From Anaerolineaceae bacterium (GTDB taxonomy: Bacteria > Chloroflexota > Anaerolineae > Anaerolineales > Anaerolineaceae): a DNA stretch of 5,279 nucleotides. The translations under genes and the position numbers were made by a program. This document shows positions 1 through 5,251 of the stretch, in pieces (the first letter of the stretch is position 1; every line of letters starts with the position of its first letter). The stretch is taken from the NCBI GenBank assembly GCA_014860845.1, contig JACZIY010000624.1:1-5279 (forward strand). Direction: 5' to 3'. Under the pieces are notes generated by a model. It had not been told where the DNA came from and did no database searches. It was given only the letters and a program-made list of their open reading frames with translations.

Positions 1-1
1 T

Positions 2-64
2 AGTTACCGCCAAATGTCGCGTAGAAAGGAGGCTTTGAACCGAAGCAAAGAGCTTACAGATTAA
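2..64 (+). CDS. C-terminal end of a probable IS21-family helper ATPase (IstB-like), 5' part outside window
   Basis: An open frame enters from the left edge and ends at TAA (62-64), giving SYRQMSRRKEALNRSKELTD. The short basic tail beginning with SYR resembles the end of IstB proteins, the AAA+ ATPases that assist the IstA transposase in IS21-family elements, whose last strand often reads G-x-SYR-x. The stronger support is positional: the stop codon lies 19 bases before three tandem repeats and an IS21-like terminus, which is where istB ends in such elements. Twenty residues cannot prove the family, and no Walker motif or other catalytic residue is inside the window. It could be the tail of another transposition protein. 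Confidence 0.42.
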   Translation, partial: SYRQMSRRKEALNRSKELTD

Positions 65-83
65 GTATAATTTTTCGTTTTGG

Positions 84-157
84 TGGTAAACATGTACCCG
101 ATCATGACTGGTAAACATTACCCGACTATGGGTGGTAAAAATAACCCGGCTATTGAC
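84..157 (+). repeat. Three tandem ~25-bp terminal repeats, probable transposase binding sites
   Basis: Three adjacent copies start at 84 (25 bp), 109 (24 bp) and 133 (25 bp). Each opens with TGGTAAA, followed by A/T-rich bases, then an ACCCG core and a less conserved [AG]-C-T-A-T-like end. Copies 1 and 2 share TGGTAAACAT exactly; copies 2 and 3 share the ACCCG[AG]CTAT core. Tandem repeats of this size next to the terminus are a known feature of IS21-family ends, where they bind the transposase. The repeats are direct and contiguous with no spacers, so this is not a CRISPR array. Confidence 0.72.
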
Positions 158-158
158 A

Positions 159-362
159 AGCTGGGCAACAGGAATATATCTCTGGTTGGCGGAGGAAGGT
201 CTTTGGACGCATGTAAACAAAGGGCTTTTGACTCGCTCAATCCAATCAATAAATATCTCATCGAACGGTCAAGTCCTTTATGCAGCCACTTCCGGTGAAG
301 GTGTCTTTAGTTTGGGAGATGTAACCTCAGGGAATATTTATTTGCCGCTCATAACGAAATAG
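159..362 (+). pseudogene. Truncated C-terminal fragment of a secreted beta-propeller-like protein
   Basis: Downstream of the IS terminus the frame stays open to TAG (360-362). It encodes a blade-like segment: AEEGLW at 189-206, VNKGLLTRSIQSINIS at 213-260, then GQVLYAATSGEGVFSLG, and finally the tail NIYLPLITK. The order 'GLW...xNxGL...I.SI.IS..G.LYAAT.GEGVF' is typical of BNR/Ycf48-type or related beta-propeller repeats. The tail resembles that of the large convergent protein in this window. Only about 67 host-derived residues remain, with no signal peptide and no start of its own. The frame opens into the IS repeats, where a GTG at 132 is available but unconvincing. I read it as the 3' remnant of a gene disrupted by the IS; the 5' part may survive on the other side of the element. 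The exact propeller family cannot be told from one blade. Confidence 0.65.
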
Positions 363-437
363 AACATAAACAAACACCATCGAACAAGCATTATCTACCA
401 GTAATGTGATCTCAACGATAGATTTTCGTTAAAATCA

Positions 438-3149
438 TTACTTCTTAATTATTGGCAGGAAGATATACTCAGAATCTTCAAAGAAGAACAGCGTGACGAT
501 ATGATCAAATCTTCGACCTACCACCAGCTTCTTATCAACAGCATCAAACGTTAAGTTTAAATATGGCCCACCGTTTACAGCTGTGCCAAGCACGCTGTTT
601 TCGGTTGTGATGGGTCCAAAAGTTCCTTTAGTTCCTTCTCCCCAGGTGACAGCGCCAGAATTGGTTATACCACCATTATCCCAAAAAGGACTCAGAACAC
701 CATAATCTCCAGCAGAGAACGCAGTTACACCATAATTTCCGATCATATCATCAGTAGCACTACCTACCAAGCTGTTTGCAGAAGAGAGCATACCCGAAGT
801 TTCAGTAACACCATTTCCCCAGGTAACCGCACCAGCGTTTTCCTCAACACCATTATCCCAATCAGAACTGATTACGACATAGTTACCATTGGTTAACACT
901 ACGACCCCATGATTACTAACCTGATCTTCGGGTTGACTACCAACCAGACTATTTGATGGTGAAACCACACCTGAGGAGCCAGTAGTTCCATTTCCCCATG
1001 TAACTGCACCGGCATTTACAATAAAACTATTATCCCAATTTGGACTACTAACAACATAATTACCATTGGATAAAGGAATAACATTATTATTTCCGACCAG
1101 ATCATCTGCCTTGCTGCCTACGAGACTATTGGTAGATGACACAATTCCGGACATGCCAGTAGTTCCATTGCCCCAGGTAACAGCGCCAGCATTTTCTACC
1201 GGGCCATTATCCCACTCCGAACTCAGGACTATAAAATTACCATTATTCAATGAAACAATCCCATATTTACCCACATTATCATTTGTGGTTGTTCCAACAA
1301 GACTGTTCAAGGAAGAAACTTCACCTGAGATTCCGCTGGTTCCATCCCCCCAGGTTGCCGCACCAGCCTCGTACTCAGATTCATTGTTCCAAAGGAAACT
1401 ATTGACTACATAATTTCCATTCGCTAATTCAGTTGAACAATATAACCCCACATAATCATTGGAGGATGTTCCAACGAGACTATTTATTGAAGAAATCTCA
1501 CCTGAGACACCACTCAATCCATTGCCCCAGGTTACCGCACCAGCATCTTCTATATCTCCGTTATTCCATTGATGGTTACAAACTACATAATTTCCATTTG
1601 TCAGCGTATTAACTTGTAAAACCGTCATGTCATTTGCTGTTGTTCCTATAAGGCTATTGGAGTTAGAAATTATTCCCGAAATCCCATTGGTTCCATTTCC
1701 CCAGGTAACTGCGCCAGCATCTAAAATTGCACCATTATCCCATTTGGGGCTTTTCACAAGATAGTTACCATTTTTTAACTCCGTAATTCCACCCACATTA
1801 TCATTTTCAGAACTCCCCACCAGACTATTTACGGGTGATATGACCCCAACGGTCCCTTCAGAACCATCTCCCCAAGTGACAGCACCCGCATTTGATACAA
1901 GACCATTATCCCAATAAGGGTTCATCGCTACATAATTACCATTACTCAATGCATAGACATAGCCAGCAAACAGGTCATCAGTTGTACTGCCCACCATACT
2001 GTTAGTCTCTGATACTTCTCCTGTAATTCCACTCGTACCTTCTCCCCAGGTGATGGCACCAGCATCTACTACTGAATCACTATCCCAAAATCGGCTTCTG
2101 GTTACAAAATTACCATTGCTCAGTTTTATAACCTCACCCCCCACCCGGTCAGAGGTAGTGCTCCCAACCAAACTATTTGCTGGAGTAATTGTTCCGACTT
2201 TACCAACCAGTCCATCAGCGAGTGTCACCATTCCAGCGTCAATTATTCCCCCATTGTCCCAATTTTGGCTATAAACAACATAATTGCCATTCTCTAAAGA
2301 AACCACGCCACCAACAGAATCATTGGTTGAGCTACCTACCAAGCTATTAACCTCAGATACCACTCCCGTAACCCCTACATTTCCATTTCCCCAGGTAACA
2401 GCCCCTGCATTTGACGCTCCATCATGATCCCAAAACCGTATAGGAACCACATAATTGCCATTAGTAAGTTCTACTACTTCTTCATTACCGACCAAATCCT
2501 CCTGAGTACCGCCAACCAAACTATTCATAGCTGTAAGCGTTCCAGAAATACCAATAGTTCCATTACCCCAGGTGACAGCACCTGAGTTAGTAATTACATT
2601 AAAATCATAATCGGGACTGAGCACCAGATAATTACCATTACTAAGGACATGTATGCCCCCTGACCCGATCCTATCATTGAGTGTAGAGCCTATCAGGCTG
2701 TTGGAAGATGATACTACTCCATCAACACCACTTGTCTGGCTGGCCCAAGTAATAGCACCCACATCAGCTGTAAAAAACAGGTTCCATTCCGGGCTACGAA
2801 TGACATAATTCCCGTTGGTTAAAACAGTTACCCCGCCATTGCCAATACGATCGTAAGCAGTTGATCCGGTCAGCATACTGATCAACTCTCCGGATCTTCC
2901 GTTATATAGGTAAACAGCGCCTACATCTAATGTGCTTTCATCGTCGTACCCATAATCAACAACAACCAGATTTCCATTAGGCAAGACAGTTATATTGTTT
3001 CCATACCATTCACTTCCTGGGGGACCCACGATGTCAATCTGTGTAGCAGCAGAAACAAAATTGTTTGACGCGTTAAATAACCCAGCCAATAGAATAATTA
3101 CCAGACATAGCCGGAAAATAGATAATACCAATTTCAGTCTGGGGCTCAT
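438..3149 (-). CDS. Large secreted repeat protein: 14 FG-GAP-like/DUF5650-like units and a C-terminal YIFLPIIKK tail
   Basis: This 903-residue protein begins with an export signal: basic residues R4 and K6, a hydrophobic stretch at about 7-24, and a likely cleavage after VSA (residue 34) or A35. Residues 58 to about 857 are 14 consecutive units of mostly 57-59 residues. A typical unit reads NGNYVV, then [FY]WDNG, then NAGAVTWGNGT, G-[IV]-[ST]-G, NSLVGS and D-x-[VI]-G. The units resemble the repeat family I recall as DUF5650. Unit 1 (GAVYLYNGRSGELISMLTGS) looks more like an FG-GAP/integrin-type propeller blade. The only two cysteines after the signal peptide, C524 and C571, both lie in unit 9. 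The protein ends in YIFLPIIKK, a candidate sorting or anchoring tail. The ATG at 3147-3149 is supported by an AAAGGAG site nine bases upstream. No enzymatic motif is visible. A surface or extracellular binding/adhesion role is inferred; substrate unknown. Confidence 0.93.
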   Translation of the reverse strand: MSPRLKLVLSIFRLCLVIILLAGLFNASNNFVSAATQIDIVGPPGSEWYGNNITVLPNGNLVVVDYGYDDESTLDVGAVYLYNGRSGELISMLTGSTAYDRIGNGGVTVLTNGNYVIRSPEWNLFFTADVGAITWASQTSGVDGVVSSSNSLIGSTLNDRIGSGGIHVLSNGNYLVLSPDYDFNVITNSGAVTWGNGTIGISGTLTAMNSLVGGTQEDLVGNEEVVELTNGNYVVPIRFWDHDGASNAGAVTWGNGNVGVTGVVSEVNSLVGSSTNDSVGGVVSLENGNYVVYSQNWDNGGIIDAGMVTLADGLVGKVGTITPANSLVGSTTSDRVGGEVIKLSNGNFVTRSRFWDSDSVVDAGAITWGEGTSGITGEVSETNSMVGSTTDDLFAGYVYALSNGNYVAMNPYWDNGLVSNAGAVTWGDGSEGTVGVISPVNSLVGSSENDNVGGITELKNGNYLVKSPKWDNGAILDAGAVTWGNGTNGISGIISNSNSLIGTTANDMTVLQVNTLTNGNYVVCNHQWNNGDIEDAGAVTWGNGLSGVSGEISSINSLVGTSSNDYVGLYCSTELANGNYVVNSFLWNNESEYEAGAATWGDGTSGISGEVSSLNSLVGTTTNDNVGKYGIVSLNNGNFIVLSSEWDNGPVENAGAVTWGNGTTGMSGIVSSTNSLVGSKADDLVGNNNVIPLSNGNYVVSSPNWDNSFIVNAGAVTWGNGTTGSSGVVSPSNSLVGSQPEDQVSNHGVVVLTNGNYVVISSDWDNGVEENAGAVTWGNGVTETSGMLSSANSLVGSATDDMIGNYGVTAFSAGDYGVLSPFWDNGGITNSGAVTWGEGTKGTFGPITTENSVLGTAVNGGPYLNLTFDAVDKKLVVGRRFDHIVTLFFFEDSEYIFLPIIKK
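441..467 (-). other. C-terminal hydrophobic tail motif YIFLPIIKK
   Basis: The last nine residues (895-903) before the TAA are YIFLPIIKK. The convergent truncated gene ends in NIYLPLITK, and five of nine positions are identical when aligned (I, L, P, I, K), with Y/F and L/I exchanges at two more. Both are preceded by a short acidic or polar linker (FFFEDSE here, LGDVTSG there). The tail is too short for an ordinary transmembrane helix. I associate a Y-L-P-L/I-x ending with exported proteins of Chloroflexota, which would suggest a sorting or surface-retention signal. That role is inference. Confidence 0.55.
579..2978 (-). repeat. Fourteen tandem in-frame coding repeats of ~171-177 bp
   Basis: Units begin at protein residues 58, 112, 171, 230, 287, 345, 403, 460, 518, 577, 636, 695, 754 and 813. 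Their lengths are 54, 59, 59, 57, 58, 58, 57, 58, 59, 59, 59, 59 and 59 residues plus a last unit that fades into the tail. The central units (about 3-13) are close to consensus. Unit 1 lacks GAVTWGNG, unit 2 has GAITWASQ instead, unit 5 has GMVTLADG, and unit 14 has AGDYGV in place of NGNYVV and loses its end. On the DNA the most constant block is the segment encoding GAVTWGNG, seen on the plus strand as recurring CCCCAGGT-[AG]-AC-[AC]-GC. The remainder differs in sequence between copies, so the array is old rather than freshly duplicated. Confidence 0.93.
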
Positions 3150-3158
3150 TGGATCAAT

Positions 3159-3165
3159 CTCCTTT
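3159..3165 (-). promoter_or_regulatory. Ribosome binding site AAAGGAG of the large repeat gene
   Basis: On the minus strand AAAGGAG lies nine bases before the ATG at 3149. This is a strong Shine-Dalgarno match at normal distance and fixes the start that yields a complete signal peptide. Confidence 0.85.
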
Positions 3166-3270
3166 GGAAAAAAGAAAAATAATAATGCCCGATGCTTTGA
3201 ACAATATGGAATTTTAATCAGGGAAAAATCTAAAGGCGGTAGAGATGGTGGGGGTGATCATAAATTGACA

Positions 3271-3297
3271 ATCAGGTGATATAGAAATAAGCCTGAT
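3271..3297. promoter_or_regulatory. Inverted repeat ATCAGG...CCTGAT in the divergent intergenic region
   Basis: ATCAGG (3271-3276) and CCTGAT (3292-3297) are perfect complements separated by 15 bases. A consensus -35-like TTGACA (3265-3270) directly precedes the left arm, but no good -10 box follows at the usual distance. The arrangement could be an operator for either divergent gene. A six-base arm pair can arise by chance, so confidence is low. Confidence 0.2.
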
Positions 3298-3305
3298 AGT
3301 CAGTT

Positions 3306-3328
3306 TTATAAGTTGGGTTTACTTATAA
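3306..3328. promoter_or_regulatory. AT-rich inverted repeat TTATAAG-N9-CTTATAA, possible operator
   Basis: Two perfectly complementary seven-base arms (3306-3312 and 3322-3328) flank nine bases in the intergenic region between the divergently transcribed repeat-protein gene and the radical SAM gene. The 23-bp dyad has the geometry of a dimeric repressor site rather than of a terminator: the arms are AT-rich and no T-tract follows. The rest of 3150-3428 holds no recognisable RNA gene or small coding frame with a ribosome binding site. Confidence 0.3.
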
Positions 3329-3416
3329 CGATTGGAGTACTGAAGGTAATAATAATAAAATCAGTATAGCATATTTGTCTAGACATAATTCTGAAAAAAA
3401 TCATTTGACAATATCA

Positions 3417-3422
3417 TATAAT
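3417..3422 (+). promoter_or_regulatory. TATAAT -10 box for a probably leaderless radical SAM transcript
   Basis: TATAAT lies exactly six bases before the ATG at 3429, so a start of transcription about seven bases after the box would coincide with the A of the ATG. No -35 match exists at 17 bases upstream (A-rich there). A TTGACA at 3405-3410 is too close to serve as -35. A second, more distal candidate is TTGGAG (3332-3337) with TAAAAT (3356-3361), spacing 18, which would give a leader of about 60 bases. Confidence 0.4.
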
Positions 3423-3428
3423 AACCCC

Positions 3429-4166
3429 ATGTACATCAAAGAAATCCAATCGAAAGCGATCCTCTCGAAGTCCAAGATTTTTCCATATGTGATCAATCCT
3501 TATGTAGGCTGCCAGCATAACTGCACCTATTGCTATGCGCGCTTTATGAAACGCTTCACCGGGCACCAAGAACCCTGGGGTCAATTTGTAGATGTGAAAA
3601 TTAATGCTGTAACGTTGTTAGAGAAAGAAATCGTGAAGAAAAAGCCCGGCAGAGTCTGGGTCAGCGGGGTATGTGATCCCTACCAGCCACTGGAGCGGAA
3701 GTACCAGCTCACGCGAGACTGTTTGGAAATTCTGGCTGAGAAGCGTTGGCCGGTCAGTGTACTAACAAGATCGCCTCTGGTGTTGCGGGATATGGATATT
3801 TTGAAAACAGGTGAGAACTTCGAAGTTGGGATGAGCATTACTACGGCAGATGACAAAGTTCGCTATCTGTTTGAGCCCTCCGCTCCGCCAATCCTAGAGC
3901 GATTACGAGCGCTGGATGAATTGCACCGGGCTGGGATTCGCACCTATGCCATGCTTGCGCCTCTATTACCCGGTTGCGAAGATCTGCCTGAGTTGCTGGC
4001 TGGCAAAGTGGACTTCGTGATCCTGGATCGCATGAATTATGGGCACGCGGATTGGGTCTATCGCAAATATGGGCTGGAAGACAAAAACACAGACGGTTAT
4101 TTTGACATGGTCACGCAACCCTTGCGTCAGGCTTTTGAACTTCTGGGGATTGAGTGTAAGGATTAA
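3429..4166 (+). CDS. Radical SAM protein, SplB-like (COG1533-type) family
   Basis: The 245-residue product starts MYIKEIQSKAILSKSK and carries the radical SAM signature CQHNCTYC (cysteines 28, 32 and 35), which would bind a [4Fe-4S] cluster that cleaves S-adenosylmethionine. Flanking motifs fit the family related to spore photoproduct lyase: INPYVGC before the cysteines, CYARFMKRF after them, GVCDPYQPLE at about residues 80-89 and LTRSPLVLRD at about 112-121. Most such proteins have no demonstrated substrate. This one is shorter than spore photoproduct lyase itself (about 340 residues), so photoproduct repair should not be assumed. The frame is open back to a TTG at 3375, but family-like sequence begins at the ATG at 3429, which I chose. 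Neither start has a Shine-Dalgarno site. It stands alone on the plus strand, divergent from the repeat protein and convergent with the next operon. Confidence 0.9.
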   Translation: MYIKEIQSKAILSKSKIFPYVINPYVGCQHNCTYCYARFMKRFTGHQEPWGQFVDVKINAVTLLEKEIVKKKPGRVWVSGVCDPYQPLERKYQLTRDCLEILAEKRWPVSVLTRSPLVLRDMDILKTGENFEVGMSITTADDKVRYLFEPSAPPILERLRALDELHRAGIRTYAMLAPLLPGCEDLPELLAGKVDFVILDRMNYGHADWVYRKYGLEDKNTDGYFDMVTQPLRQAFELLGIECKD

Positions 4167-4192
4167 AATTATTTTTAAAGATACGACAATTT

Positions 4193-4672
4193 TTACCGAA
4201 CAAAGCGCACAAATCGCAGATGGTCCCTGGCAACCTGGCGTGCACCCTGTTCTGTGCCATCCCATTCATAACCCAGTATTGAAAAGAGCATCCCGGTGAC
4301 ATTGCCATAGCGCTGGTAATAACGTGCCATGATATCTGCCCCATTTTCCGGCGAGAGCATTTCAATGGTGACAGTAAATTTATGTTTCCCAAGCTGTATG
4401 GTGGTGGATTGCATGTTTTGGAAGTTCTGATACCATTGGGTTTGGTTACCATAACCAGCCACCACAATCACATTGCCAGTGTCCTTCTCAATCTCAACCA
4501 CTTCCACCACGGTCTGGTAGTGTTTGCCTGATTTCCTGCCGATATGCTGGAAGAGGACAAAGCGTTTACCAAACAACCAACCTAACCCCCACCTATAGAA
4601 ATAAACCGGTATGAGATATAACCTTTGCAGTAATTTACTGGGCGGGTAATTACCCTGGTTTTTACTGGCCAT
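4193..4672 (-). CDS. Deazaflavin (F420)-dependent nitroreductase-family protein
   Basis: The 159-residue protein has the compact architecture of the DDN/PF04075 family, split-barrel proteins that use coenzyme F420 to reduce quinones or nitro compounds, among other substrates. Visible hallmarks are an N-terminal amphipathic segment (residues about 12-34, LLQRLYLIPVYFYRWGLG), the GRKSGK motif (45-50) after the first strand, the VVAGYG strand (70-75) followed by QWYQNF (79-84), and a C-terminal ARDHLRFVR. GRKSGK corresponds to the family's GRKSG phosphate-contact region for F420. The ATG at 4672 overlaps the end of the upstream membrane-protein gene by 11 bases, implying translational coupling; GGTGG seven bases upstream is a weak ribosome site. 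Cofactor use and substrate are inferred; some relatives bind other ligands. The N-terminal hydrophobic stretch suggests membrane association, fitting its partner. Confidence 0.82.
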   Translation of the reverse strand: MASKNQGNYPPSKLLQRLYLIPVYFYRWGLGWLFGKRFVLFQHIGRKSGKHYQTVVEVVEIEKDTGNVIVVAGYGNQTQWYQNFQNMQSTTIQLGKHKFTVTIEMLSPENGADIMARYYQRYGNVTGMLFSILGYEWDGTEQGARQVARDHLRFVRFVR

Positions 4673-5123
4673 TGTTTACCACCAAGAGCATTTGTTTCTG
4701 GATTTCATTCGCGAGATGCTCTGGTTCATCACTGCCAATGCGAAAATGCTCATTATTTTTGAAAATTAGCTCGACACCACCGAATCCAGAGACATTGAAC
4801 ATCCAGCCATGTGGAGCCGGGCGGATCCCCCAGCCATAGTACCAGGGAGTGTGGACGACATTCACCTGTTGAATTTTAGAAAGAGAAATTTTCTTGTGGA
4901 TGACGCCAAACCCAAAGTAAACCAGAATATGATTGGTTTTTACCTCGACGGTGAGTGACCAGAATAATAGCAGGCTACAAAAGATCAGCAGTGATACCAA
5001 CACAGTGATGATCTTAGCTGGTCCGGGAGGAGTTCTGAATAATATCAGCAGCATCATGATAAGGCCTGCCCCCAACCCGGTGACCATTAATGAGCCAAAT
5101 TGTCTGTGCTTATAGGATTGCAT
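4662..5123 (-). CDS. Small membrane protein with two TM helices and a PH-like C-terminal domain
   Basis: Read from the ATG at 5123 this is a 153-residue protein. Residues about 11-29 and 38-57 are hydrophobic helices separated by a short RTPPGPAK turn, giving a helical hairpin. Residues about 58-141 form a beta-rich soluble domain with LTVEV, ILVYFGFGVIHKKISLSKI, GWGIRPAPHGWMFNVSG and FRIGSDEPEHLANEI. The 'GWGIR...GW.FNVSG' and 'F.IGSDEPE.L...I' blocks resemble bacterial PH-like (DUF304/bPH2-type) membrane proteins, whose function is generally unknown. An upstream TTG (5183) would add 20 residues, but AAAGGA six bases before 5123 and a promoter-like sequence within the extension favour the shorter start. 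It is the first gene of a two-gene operon. A scaffolding or membrane-placement role for the oxidoreductase is only a guess. Confidence 0.8.
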   Translation of the reverse strand: MQSYKHRQFGSLMVTGLGAGLIMMLLILFRTPPGPAKIITVLVSLLIFCSLLLFWSLTVEVKTNHILVYFGFGVIHKKISLSKIQQVNVVHTPWYYGWGIRPAPHGWMFNVSGFGGVELIFKNNEHFRIGSDEPEHLANEIQKQMLLVVNNGQ

Positions 5124-5129
5124 GATAAT

Positions 5130-5135
5130 TCCTTT
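5130..5135 (-). promoter_or_regulatory. Ribosome binding site AAAGGA deciding the start at 5123
   Basis: AAAGGA on the minus strand sits six bases upstream of the ATG at 5123. No comparable site precedes the TTG at 5183. This selects the 153-residue form of the PH-like membrane protein. Confidence 0.75.
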
Positions 5136-5151
5136 GATGGGATCTGATTTA

Positions 5152-5183
5152 ATTATATACCTTGAAAATGGGAGGGTGATCAA
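5152..5183 (-). promoter_or_regulatory. Probable promoter of the membrane protein/oxidoreductase operon
   Basis: On the minus strand TTGATC (5183-5178) is followed by TATATAAT, in which TATATA gives an 18-base spacer and TATAAT (5157-5152) a 20-base spacer. Transcription would begin near 5145, leaving a leader of about 20 bases that contains the AAAGGA site. Its position inside the longer open frame argues that the TTG start is not used. Confidence 0.45.
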
Positions 5184-5211
5184 AATGATTTTCTGTGTTT
5201 ATGATTAGAAA

Positions 5212-5230
5212 GGTGCCTCTGTGATGCACC
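5212..5230. repeat. Hairpin GGTGC...GCACC, first of two related palindromes
   Basis: GGTGC-C-TC and GA-T-GCACC pair around a TGT loop with one C/T mismatch, forming an eight-position stem. On the minus strand the arm is followed by TTTCT, so it could also act as a terminator for a gene entering from the right. The loop-and-arm layout matches the perfect hairpin at 5252-5274, so the two were probably one paired element. Confidence 0.6.
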
Positions 5231-5251
5231 ATCCACCCGCAAGAAAAGAAA

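Larger units (their letters stand above)
1..158 (+). mobile_element. Right end of a probable IS21-family insertion sequence
   Basis: The segment holds the end of the presumed istB, a short AT-rich spacer (65-83), three tandem ~25-bp repeats (84-157) and a terminus reading TATTGACA at 151-158. Read inward from the right, the end is TGTCAATAGCCGGGTTATTT and continues into TACCACC. IS21-family elements characteristically end in 5'-TG...CA-3' and carry several copies of a transposase-binding repeat inside each end, which matches this layout. A beta-propeller-type coding frame starts immediately to the right, consistent with an insertion boundary near 158. The left end and the target duplication lie outside the window, so family and exact boundary are inferred. 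Confidence 0.6.

Noticed and set aside
84..157. Possible CRISPR array
   Set aside because: The repeats are contiguous, imperfect, only three in number and have no spacers.
80..298. A 72-residue plus-strand frame starting in the IS terminal repeats
   Set aside because: Its first 25 residues are a translation of the tandem repeats (YPIM, YPTM, NPAI) and the rest is out of frame with the propeller fragment; no ribosome binding site.
401..441. Nested hairpin GTAATG...CATTAC with inner AACGA/TCGTT as a bidirectional terminator
   Set aside because: Short interrupted stems, no T-tract on either side, and the outer arm overlaps the stop codon of the large gene.
1066..1413. Plus-strand frames inside the large repeat gene (also 2050-2274)
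   Set aside because: They are antisense shadows of the repeat array; their periodic composition (PQVTAPA-like) just mirrors GAVTWGNG on the other strand.
2995..3279. 94-residue plus-strand frame over the signal-peptide end and intergenic region
   Set aside because: It overlaps the well-supported start, ribosome site and signal peptide of the minus-strand gene, and has low-complexity basic sequence with no ribosome binding site.
3375..3428. Upstream TTG start of the radical SAM gene adding 18 residues
   Set aside because: The extension (MSRHNSEKNHLTISYNNP) is unlike family N-termini, contains the TATAAT box, and has no Shine-Dalgarno site.
3429..4166. Naming the radical SAM protein spore photoproduct lyase
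   Set aside because: It is about 100 residues shorter than the true enzyme, and many non-spore-forming bacteria carry this broader family without known substrate.
4163..4178. TTAAAA-TTAT-TTTTAA hairpin between the convergent radical SAM and oxidoreductase genes
   Set aside because: The stem is purely A/T and overlaps the stop codon; too weak to call a terminator.
3966..4467. Other-frame ORFs across the 3' end of the radical SAM gene and the oxidoreductase gene (3966-4265, 4039-4299, 4111-4467)
   Set aside because: All overlap two clearly recognisable genes and show no family-like sequence or ribosome binding site.
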